Positions 57,328-64,000 of a DNA stretch of 64,000 nt are shown here, piece by piece. The position numbers were made by a program, and so were the translations under genes. The notes under the pieces were generated by a model. The model did not search any database and had not been told where the DNA came from. It was given only the letters and a program-made list of their open reading frames with translations. Origin of the DNA: Microbacterium sp. 1S1 (lineage in GTDB: Bacteria; Actinomycetota; Actinomycetes; Actinomycetales; Microbacteriaceae); contig NZ_CP043430.1 in NCBI RefSeq assembly GCF_008271365.1, positions 2,914,001 through 2,978,000 of the forward strand. The letters run 5' to 3'. Position 1 is the first letter of the stretch. Every line of letters starts with the position of its first letter.

Positions 57328-58628
57328 CGATGCGCTCCCGTCGCGAGGGTGAGGGCTTGATCGAGATCCCAGATGATGTCCTCCGCGTCTTCGAGTCCGA
57401 CGGAGATCCGGATCAGGTCGGGGCGCACGCCGGCGGCGAGGAGCTGCTCCTCGGTGAGCTGGCGATGCGTGGTGGAGGCCGGGTGGATCACCAAGGTGCG
57501 GGCATCGCCGATGTTGGCGAGGTGGGAAGCGAGCTGCAGGCTCTCGATGAACGACTCCCCCGCGGCGCGGCCGTCTTCCGCCGCCACGCCGAAGGCGAAC
57601 ACGGACCCCGGCCCCAACGGCAGGTATCTCGCGGCGCGCTCGTGGTGCGGGTGTCCCTCCAGCCCCGCCCAGGTGACGTAGGCCACGCGACGGTCGGCGG
57701 CGAGCCACTCGGCGACCACTCGGGCGTTGGCGACATGCGCGTCGATGCGCTGCGGCAGGGTCTCGACGCCCTGGAGGAGCGTGAAGGCCGACTGCGGGCT
57801 GAGCGCGGGCCCGATGTCACGGAGCTGCTCGGAGCGGAGCTTGGTGAGGAAACCGTACTCGCCGAAGTTACCCCACCAGGAGATGCCGCCGTAAGAGGGC
57901 ACCGGTTCGGTCATCTGCGGGAACTTCCCGTTTCCCCAGTCGAAGGTCCCCTTCTCGATCACCACGCCCCCGAGCGTCGTGCCGTGCCCGCCGAGGAACT
58001 TCGTGACCGAATGGATGACGATGTCGGCCCCTTGTTCCAGCGGGCGCGCGAGGTACGGGGTAGCCAGCGTGGCGTCGACGACCAGCGGTACCCCTGCCTC
58101 GTGCGCGACGGCGGCGAGGCCAGCGATGTCGGCGATCTCGCCGGACGGGTTCCCGATCATCTCGACGTACACGACCTTGGTCTCGGGACGGATCGCCGCA
58201 GCGAAGTCCGCCGGATCGGAGGAGCTGACGAAGGTCGTCTCCACCCCGAAGCGGCGCAGCGTCACGTCGAGCTGGGTGATCGTGCCGCCGTAGAGCTGTG
58301 CGGCCGCGACGACGTGGTCCCCCGCGCCCACGAGCGCGGCGAACGTGATGAACTCGGCGCTCATTCCCGAGGAGGTCGCCACCGCGCCGATGCCGCCCTC
58401 CAGCGATGCCAGCCGCTCCTCCAGCGCCGCGACCGTGGGATTGCCGATGCGCGAGTAGATGTTGCCGTACTTCTGCAGGGCGAAGAGGTTCCCCGCGTCG
58501 GCCGCGTCGTCGAACACGAACGACGTCGTCTGATAGATCGGCACGGCTCGTGCCCCCGTGGCCGCGTCCGGCGTGCCGCCGGCGTGCAGGGCGCGCGTCC
58601 GAAATCCGAAGCGGTGATCTTCCGTCAT
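57324..58628 (-). CDS. metY: O-acetylhomoserine sulfhydrylase / aminocarboxypropyltransferase
   Basis: 434 aa Cys/Met-metabolism PLP enzyme. The PLP lysine is in IHSVTKFLGGHGTTLGG. N-terminal FGFRTRALHAGGTPD and IYQTTSFVFDD are typical of the O-acetylhomoserine branch. It joins sulfide to O-acetylhomoserine, giving homocysteine. It follows acs by a four-base overlap (ATGA) and lies behind an ssu-type importer, so the operon may take organic sulfur to homocysteine. Confidence 0.92.
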   Translation of the reverse strand: MTEDHRFGFRTRALHAGGTPDAATGARAVPIYQTTSFVFDDAADAGNLFALQKYGNIYSRIGNPTVAALEERLASLEGGIGAVATSSGMSAEFITFAALVGAGDHVVAAAQLYGGTITQLDVTLRRFGVETTFVSSSDPADFAAAIRPETKVVYVEMIGNPSGEIADIAGLAAVAHEAGVPLVVDATLATPYLARPLEQGADIVIHSVTKFLGGHGTTLGGVVIEKGTFDWGNGKFPQMTEPVPSYGGISWWGNFGEYGFLTKLRSEQLRDIGPALSPQSAFTLLQGVETLPQRIDAHVANARVVAEWLAADRRVAYVTWAGLEGHPHHERAARYLPLGPGSVFAFGVAAEDGRAAGESFIESLQLASHLANIGDARTLVIHPASTTHRQLTEEQLLAAGVRPDLIRISVGLEDAEDIIWDLDQALTLATGAHR

Positions 58629-60634
58629 GGTTTCCTCAGTTCTGCGGCGGCGAGAGCCCCCGCGATGTCGTCGACGGCCCACGGGTTCTGCAGCGACGTC
58701 GTATCGCCGAGCGTCCGCGTGCTTCGTCCGGCTCGGCGGTCCTGCTCGGCGTCCCAGAGCTGGGCCAGCAGGCGCCGCATGATCTTCCCCGAGCGAGTCT
58801 TGGGCAGATCCGGCACCACCACGACGTGCTTCGGCTTGGCGACCGGTCCGATGGAGCGGGCGACCTGGGCCCGCAGCGCCTGCGGATCGATCTCGGCCCG
58901 GCCGGACGGAGTGACGAACGCCACGACCGCCTGTCCGGTGACCGGGTCGGCGACACCGGCGGACCCCGCTTCCCCGACCGTCTCATGGGCCACGAGGGCC
59001 GACTCGATCTCGATCGTCGACAGGCGATGACCGGAGACGTTCACGACGTCGTCGAGCCGCCCCAGAATCCAGATGAACCCGTCGGCATCTCTCGTCGCCC
59101 CGTCGCCGGCGACGTAGTAGCCGCCGTGCGGTCCCTTCCCGGCATAGGCGGACCAGTACGCCTCACGGTACCGGCCCGGGTTCCCCCACACGGTCCTCGC
59201 CATGCCGGGCCACGGCCGCCGGACTACCAGCGTCCCCGACTGACCCGGCCCGACCTCGTCGCCGTTCTCGTCGACCACCGCGACGTCGATGCCGGGGAGC
59301 GGGAGGGACGCCGAGCCCGGCTTCAGCGGTGTCACGCCGGGCAAGGGGGCGATCATCGCCGCGCCGGTCTCCGACTGCCACCATGTGTCGATGACGGGGA
59401 GTTCGTCCCGCCCGAAGGTCCGGCGGAACCAGACCCAGGCTTCCGGGTTGATCGCCTCACCGACCGTGCCGAGCAGTCGGAGGGACGAGAGATCGTGTCC
59501 GCTCGGCAGCTCGTCGCCGAACCACGTCATGAAGGTGCGGATGAGCGTCGGAGCCGTGTAGTACACGGTGACGCCGTAGCGCTCGATGATCTCCAGGTGT
59601 CGTTCGCGGTGCGGGGTGTCTGGCGTGCCCTCGTAGATGACCTGGGTCAGCCCGTTCGACAGCGGTCCGTAGATCTCGTACGTGTGCGCGGTGACCCAGG
59701 CGAGGTCGGCCGTACACCAGTGGACGTCGTCTGGTTTGGCGTCGAAATGCGCCCAGTGCGCCCAGCTCGCGTGGGTCAGGTAGCCGCCGGACGTGTGGAC
59801 GAGTCCCTTGGGCTTCCCTGTCGTACCGGAGGTGTAGATGATGAACAGCGGGTGCTCGGCATCGAAGGCCTCGGCCCGGTGCTCGTCCGGAGCCGTGTCG
59901 ACGACGTCGTGCCACCACACATCGCGGCCCTCGGTCCACGGGACGGACTGACCGGTGCGACGGAGCACGAGCACATGGTCGAGCTCCGGCAGGCCGGCCG
60001 CAGCGGTGTCGGCCGCGGACTTCACTTCGGTCGCCGTTCCGCGACGGTACTGCCCGTCGCTGGTCACGAGCAGCTTCGCCCCGGTGTCCTCCAGGCGGAA
60101 CCGCACGGCCTCCGCCGAGAACCCGCCGAACACGAGCGAATGCACGGCGCCGATGCGCGCACAGGCCAGGGTGATGACGACCGTCTCCACGAGCACGGGG
60201 AGGTAGACCACTACGCGGTCCCCCGGTCCGACCCCGAGGGCTTCGAGCGCGTGTGCCGCCTGAGCGACGCGCCGCTGCAGGTCGGCGTAGGTCACGGACA
60301 CGCGGTCACCCGGCTCCCCCTCGAAGTGCAGGGCGACCTTGTCCCCGCGCCCGGCCAGCACATGCCGGTCGACACAGTTCACCGCGACGTTCACCCGGCC
60401 GCCGAGGAACCATCGCGCGGCGGGCACCGCACCGTCGACGGGCGGCTCCCATTCGTGCACCGACGTCCACGGTTCGGCCCAGTCCAGGCGTCGTGCCGCC
60501 TCCTCCCAGAATGCGAGAGGATCGGCCGCCGCACGCGCGTACGCCGCCGCGGTGACATTGGCATCGGGGAACGCGGCCGACGGCGGGTAGACCCGCTCCT
60601 CCTGCAGGCGCGCCTCCCCCACCGTCAGGTCCAT
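58625..60634 (-). CDS. acs: Acetyl-CoA synthetase (AMP-forming)
   Basis: 669 aa. Motifs: AMP-binding IIYTSGTTGKPKGLVHT near residue 260, DTWWQSETGAAMI near 410, and C-terminal PKTRSGKIMRRLL, whose lysine is the acetylation-regulated one. Standard length. It overlaps the permease stop by ten bases and metY by four. Acs normally stands alone; joining it to sulfur assimilation is unusual, perhaps supplying acetyl-CoA for O-acetylhomoserine, or activating acetate left from a sulfonate such as taurine. Confidence 0.93.
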   Translation of the reverse strand: MDLTVGEARLQEERVYPPSAAFPDANVTAAAYARAAADPLAFWEEAARRLDWAEPWTSVHEWEPPVDGAVPAARWFLGGRVNVAVNCVDRHVLAGRGDKVALHFEGEPGDRVSVTYADLQRRVAQAAHALEALGVGPGDRVVVYLPVLVETVVITLACARIGAVHSLVFGGFSAEAVRFRLEDTGAKLLVTSDGQYRRGTATEVKSAADTAAAGLPELDHVLVLRRTGQSVPWTEGRDVWWHDVVDTAPDEHRAEAFDAEHPLFIIYTSGTTGKPKGLVHTSGGYLTHASWAHWAHFDAKPDDVHWCTADLAWVTAHTYEIYGPLSNGLTQVIYEGTPDTPHRERHLEIIERYGVTVYYTAPTLIRTFMTWFGDELPSGHDLSSLRLLGTVGEAINPEAWVWFRRTFGRDELPVIDTWWQSETGAAMIAPLPGVTPLKPGSASLPLPGIDVAVVDENGDEVGPGQSGTLVVRRPWPGMARTVWGNPGRYREAYWSAYAGKGPHGGYYVAGDGATRDADGFIWILGRLDDVVNVSGHRLSTIEIESALVAHETVGEAGSAGVADPVTGQAVVAFVTPSGRAEIDPQALRAQVARSIGPVAKPKHVVVVPDLPKTRSGKIMRRLLAQLWDAEQDRRAGRSTRTLGDTTSLQNPWAVDDIAGALAAAELRKP

Positions 60635-61482
60635 CGGCGCAGCAGGTACTTCTCCAGCAGCGCGAGCACGCCGTTGGTGATCGTGCCGAGCAGTGCGAGC
60701 AGCACGATGGAGAGGAGGATGCGGTCGACGCGCCCCGTGCTCTGGGAATCGGTCAGCAGGAAGCCGAGCCCCATGGACGAGGCGATCAGCTCGGCGGCGA
60801 CGAGGAACAGCCAGGCCTGGGCAAGGGCGAGCCGCAGGCCCGCGACGACGGATGGCACGACCGCCGGGAGCTGGACCGTGCGGAACAGGGACCATCCGTG
60901 CAGGCTGAACGATCGTCCCGCCTCGACGAGCTGCGGGTCCACGTGCCGGAGCGCCGAGGCCACGGTCGTGTACACGGGGAAGAAGGCACCGATCGCGATC
61001 AGCGTGACCTTCGACTCCTCACCGATCTGCATCCACAGGATCAGCAGCGGCACCCAGGCGAGCGACGGAACCGCGCGGATGGCGGCGAGCGTCGGGCTCA
61101 ACAGCACGTCGCCCCAGCGCGAGAGACCCACGACGCCCGCGGCGGCGAGACCGATGACCGAGCCGATCGCGAAGCCGAGCAGCACGCGTTGCACGGAGAT
61201 GGCGATATGGGTCCAGAGCTGCCCGGACTCCGCGAGCTCCACCCCGGCCTGGAAGACCGACCCGGGCGTCGGGAGGCGGTAGGGCTCGATGAGGCCAGAC
61301 GCGGTGACCATCTGCCAGGCGACGAGGATGACGACCGGGAGGAGGAGTCCTCCGAGGATCCGGGCGACCGTCGGCAGACCAGGGCGGGCCCCGCCGGGCG
61401 CTCGCCGGGAGGTGCCCTTCGCGAACTCGAGTGCGTCCCGCGAATCGGCCGGGACGATCACCCTCTGCTCGAGACCGCTCAC
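60625..61482 (-). CDS. ssuC: ABC transporter permease, SsuC/TauC type
   Basis: 285 aa with six membrane segments. The signature loop VEAGRSFSLHGWSLFRTVQLPA is the EAA motif contacting the ATPase. A polar 40-residue N-terminal part precedes the first helix (ARILGGLLLPVVILVAWQMV). GTG start overlapping the receptor stop by four bases. Imports sulfonate, taurine or a related organic anion. Confidence 0.88.
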   Translation of the reverse strand: MSGLEQRVIVPADSRDALEFAKGTSRRAPGGARPGLPTVARILGGLLLPVVILVAWQMVTASGLIEPYRLPTPGSVFQAGVELAESGQLWTHIAISVQRVLLGFAIGSVIGLAAAGVVGLSRWGDVLLSPTLAAIRAVPSLAWVPLLILWMQIGEESKVTLIAIGAFFPVYTTVASALRHVDPQLVEAGRSFSLHGWSLFRTVQLPAVVPSVVAGLRLALAQAWLFLVAAELIASSMGLGFLLTDSQSTGRVDRILLSIVLLALLGTITNGVLALLEKYLLRRWT

Positions 61483-62519
61483 TCGCTCGCGCCCGCCTTC
61501 GCCGCGAAGCTGTCGTTGATGATGGTGGAGAGTGCCTTGTCGACCGAGGCCTGCCCGCCCTGGACGTCGCCGGAGTCCACGAGCACCGGGGCGATCTTCT
61601 CGAGCACGGCGAGCTGGTCGTCGCCAGGGATGCCGCTCACATCCAGGTTCGACCGCTCCTGGATGACCGTGGTCGCGACGTCGAGATCGATACCGGCCAC
61701 TTCGGCGAGCAGCGCCGCCGTCTCGTCGGGGTTCTCGAGCGCCCAGACGCGCGCCTCTTCATAGGCGTCGACGACGGCCTGCGCGAGGTCGGAGTGGTTC
61801 TCGATGAAGTCCTCGGTCGCGTTGAGGAAGCCGTAGGTGTTGAAGTCGACGTTGCGGTAGATCAGCTTGTCGCCCGACTCCTGCTCCGCGGCCGCCATGA
61901 TCGGGTCGAGACCTGCCCACGCGTCGACGGAGCCGCCGTCGAGCGCCGCCCGGCCGTCCGCGTGCTGGAGGTTCTGCACCTCGACGTCGGCGAGCGACAG
62001 GCCACTCTCTTCGAGGGCCTGAAGAAGGAAGAAGTACGGGTCGGTGCCCTTCGTGGCGGCGACCGAGGCGCCCTTGAGATCCTCGACGGAGGTGATGTCG
62101 CTGTCGGGACCGACGACGATCGCCGACCACTCGGGCTGCGAGAAGATGTCGATCACCTGGATGGGCGAGCCGTTGGCGCGGGCGAGCAGGGCTGCCGAGC
62201 CCGCCGTCGAGCCCACGTCGACCGAACCCGAGCGGAGGAGCTCGTTCGCCTTGTTCGAGCCGGCGGACTGCACCCATTCGACCTTCACGTCGTCCCCGAG
62301 GACGTCCTCCAGGATGCCCCGATCGCGGATGACGAGGCTGAGGGGGTTGTAGGTGGCGAAGTCGATCGACAGCGTGTCCGCCGACCACTCCCCGCTCTGA
62401 GCGGCGGCGGAGTCAGCGTCGGCGTTCGCGTTCTCACCGGCGACGCAGCCGGTGGCGACGAGCATCATCGTCCCGGCGACGGCGATCGCAGGGATGATGC
62501 GGCGGGTGATGGTGCTCAT
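61479..62519 (-). CDS. ssuA: Sulfonate/taurine-type ABC transporter substrate-binding lipoprotein
   Basis: 346 aa. Lipobox MLVATGC with Cys25 as the lipidated residue, then the SsuA/NMT1-like fold (DTLSIDFATYNPLSLVIRDRG). Receptor of the importer. Overlaps the ATPase and permease genes by four bases each. Ligand could be an aliphatic sulfonate, taurine or another small anion. The downstream sulfhydrylase supports sulfur. Confidence 0.88.
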   Translation of the reverse strand: MSTITRRIIPAIAVAGTMMLVATGCVAGENANADADSAAAQSGEWSADTLSIDFATYNPLSLVIRDRGILEDVLGDDVKVEWVQSAGSNKANELLRSGSVDVGSTAGSAALLARANGSPIQVIDIFSQPEWSAIVVGPDSDITSVEDLKGASVAATKGTDPYFFLLQALEESGLSLADVEVQNLQHADGRAALDGGSVDAWAGLDPIMAAAEQESGDKLIYRNVDFNTYGFLNATEDFIENHSDLAQAVVDAYEEARVWALENPDETAALLAEVAGIDLDVATTVIQERSNLDVSGIPGDDQLAVLEKIAPVLVDSGDVQGGQASVDKALSTIINDSFAAKAGASE

Positions 62520-63367
62520 CGGGTCTCCTCGGGGGTGTGGTGGTGCGTGTCGACGCCGAGTCCTTCGAGGAGCTCGGCGCGCAGGTCGGCGAGACCGCGA
62601 TCGGCGCGGTCTCGGGGGCGGATGCCGGGGACGCCGATGGTCCGCGCGATGGACGACGATGCGTCGTCCGCTCCGCCGACGGTGCGCAGCAGCAGCACGC
62701 GGTCGGCGAGGTAGAGGGCCTCCTCCACGTCGTGCGTCACCAGCAGCACGGTGGTCGGCTCGGCGGCGTGGATCTCGAGGAGCAGGTCGTGCATGCGGAG
62801 GCGCGTGAGCGCGTCGAGCGCCCCGAACGGCTCGTCCAGCAGCAGCACACCGGGGTTCCGGGCGAGCGCACGGGCGAGGGAGGCACGCTGGGCCATGCCG
62901 CCGGAGACCTCGCGGGGACGTTGGTCGGCGGCGTGCTCCAGTCCGACGAGGTGGAGCAGCTCACGGACGCGCTCGCGTCCGGCACTCCGCGAGGTGCCGC
63001 GCGGCAGCCCGAGCTCGACATTCTGTGCGAGGGTCCGCCACGGCAGGAGCCGCGGCTCCTGGAACGCGACCGCCGTGCGCTCGTCGACGTCGGCGACGCC
63101 GGAGCCGTCGAGGAGGATGGTGCCGCGGGTCGGCGTGTCGAGGCCGCCGACGAGGCGGAGCAGCGTGGACTTGCCGCACCCGGAGGGGCCGACGACGGCC
63201 ACGATCTCTCCGGCCGCGATGTCGAGATTGATGCCGCGGAGCACGTCGCGCCGTCCCTGCGCGAGGGGGAACGAGCGTTCGATGCCGTCGAGCCGCAGCG
63301 CCTGCGCGGTACCCGACAGGGTCGGGACGTCAGCGGGGCGCGACGCAGCAGGCAGGAGAGCGGTCAT
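62516..63367 (-). CDS. ssuB: ABC transporter ATPase, SsuB/TauB type
   Basis: 283 aa. Walker A VVGPSGCGKSTLLRLVGG, Q-loop in AVAFQEPRLLPWRT, signature REVSGGMAQRASLARAL, Walker B LLLDEPFGALD, and H-loop VTHDVEEAL. These match the nitrate/sulfonate/taurine ATPase group. First gene of the operon ssuB-ssuA-ssuC-acs-metY-CoA-binding. Confidence 0.9.
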   Translation of the reverse strand: MTALLPAASRPADVPTLSGTAQALRLDGIERSFPLAQGRRDVLRGINLDIAAGEIVAVVGPSGCGKSTLLRLVGGLDTPTRGTILLDGSGVADVDERTAVAFQEPRLLPWRTLAQNVELGLPRGTSRSAGRERVRELLHLVGLEHAADQRPREVSGGMAQRASLARALARNPGVLLLDEPFGALDALTRLRMHDLLLEIHAAEPTTVLLVTHDVEEALYLADRVLLLRTVGGADDASSSIARTIGVPGIRPRDRADRGLADLRAELLEGLGVDTHHHTPEETR

Positions 63368-63457
63368 ACGCCCATGCTGTCGGAGGGGCGGGTTTGTTAC
63401 GAATGCGCGCGTAACGTTCCGTCACGCAGCGGATTCCGCACTGTCGGGGCATGCGAA

Positions 63458-63498
63458 AAGGGCCGCCACGCCCGCCGTGAGGCGGGGTGACGACCCTT
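63458..63498 (-). terminator. Terminator after rpsA
   Basis: An imperfect hairpin (AAGGG.CG.CAC..CCGCC with its complement and one bulge, loop GTGA) begins about 14 bases past the rpsA stop, before the ssu promoter region. Confidence 0.55.
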
Positions 63499-63511
63499 CT
63501 CGGAATGTTAC

Positions 63512-64000
63512 TTAGGAGTTGCCGCCCGAGAGCTTCTCGCGCAGAGCCGCGAGCGCCTCGTCATCGGCGAGCGTGCCGGCGCCTGCCGACTCGCTCGAGA
63601 AGGACTGGCCGCCGAAGTCGTCGCCGGCCGCAGCCTCGGCCTCGGCCGCCTTCGCGACCTGAGCCTTGTGCGCCTCCCAGCGAGCCTGGGCCGCAGCGTA
63701 CTCCTGCTCCCATGCCTCGCGCTGGGCGTCGAAGCCTTCCTTCCACTGACCGGTCTCGGCGTCGAAGCCCTCCGGGTACTTGTACTCGCCGTTCTCGTCG
63801 TACTCAGCGAGCATGCCGTACAGCGCCGGGTCGAACTCGGTGCCGTTGGGGTCGACCGACTCGTTGGCCTGCTTCAGCGACAGCGAGATGCGGCGACGCT
63901 CGAGGTCGATGTCGATGACCTTGACGAAGACCTCTTCGCCCACCGAGACGACCTGCTCGGCCAGCTCAACGTGCTTGCTGGAGAGCTCGGAGATGTGGAC
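63512..64000 (-). CDS. rpsA: 30S ribosomal protein S1, C-terminal part (runs off window)
   Basis: 163 C-terminal codons. The end of the last S1 RNA-binding domain is visible (VHISELSSKHVELAEQ, then FVKVIDIDLERRRISLSLKQ). A long acidic, aromatic tail follows (EFDPALYGMLAEYDENGEY, KYPEGFDAETGQW), as in other actinobacterial S1 proteins. Start lies outside the window. Confidence 0.95.
   Translation of the reverse strand, partial: VHISELSSKHVELAEQVVSVGEEVFVKVIDIDLERRRISLSLKQANESVDPNGTEFDPALYGMLAEYDENGEYKYPEGFDAETGQWKEGFDAQREAWEQEYAAAQARWEAHKAQVAKAAEAEAAAGDDFGGQSFSSESAGAGTLADDEALAALREKLSGGNS

Overview
The window is chromosomal DNA of a high-GC actinobacterium, most likely Microbacterium or a close Microbacteriaceae relative. 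Support for this: tandem clpP1/clpP2, rbpA, whiA, valS with no yvcK next to whiA, many GTG starts, 4-nt ATGA/GTGA gene overlaps and several leaderless promoters (a TANNNT -10 six to eight bases before the start codon). Coding density is very high and no gene-free stretch exceeds 300 bases. The longest is 6049-6335, which holds repeats and a probable promoter. I see no phage genes, transposase, CRISPR array or rRNA.

Region 1 (1-15590) is the accessory heart of the window. A divergent pair of operons starts near 4807-4899. The minus-strand operon encodes a COG3375-like GNAT N-acyltransferase, a 66-aa protein, a SIS-domain protein without HTH, an enolase-superfamily N-succinylamino acid racemase/OSBS homologue, a fold-type IV PLP enzyme, an M19 dipeptidase and a class I glutamine amidotransferase (cut by the window edge). 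The plus-strand operon encodes an M20 amidohydrolase, a Dpp/Opp-type peptide importer (SBP, two permeases, fused double ATPase), an LD-carboxypeptidase and two cytoplasmic class-A-beta-lactamase-fold hydrolases. A P1-family (DmpA) peptidase converges on it. My reading is a system that imports D-amino-acid-containing (probably murein-derived) peptides, dismantles them in the cytoplasm and converts the D-amino acids to L-amino acids by N-acylation, racemisation and deacylation. This function is inferred.

Region 2 (15748-25373): valS with a translationally coupled 70-aa protein; an ArsR-type regulator with a striking 21+21 bp operator; kbl-tdh (threonine to glycine); a divergent LysR regulator followed by an M3 oligopeptidase and a stand-alone effector-binding protein.

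Region 3 (25416-35503): proteostasis genes tig-clpP1-clpP2 and clpX. About 5 kb lies between clpP2 and clpX: a lipoprotein and a deoxyribose-catabolism operon (SorC/DeoR-type regulator, deoC, ALDH, truncated ALDH). Then tRNA-Pro(TGG) and tRNA-Gly(TCC).

Region 4 (35523-48758): a GNAT, a membrane-anchored HEVGH protein, then the minus-strand housekeeping series uvrA-uvrC-rapZ-whiA, sodA, gap-pgk-tpiA-secG-rbpA.

Region 5 (48768-64000): a MoxR/DUF58/DUF4129 membrane cluster; an OhrR-like MarR regulator sharing an operator with a small zinc-ribbon protein; coaE, uvrB and a TfoX-N protein; an ssuBAC-type importer operon continuing into acs, O-acetylhomoserine sulfhydrylase and a CoA-binding protein; and the 3' end of rpsA.
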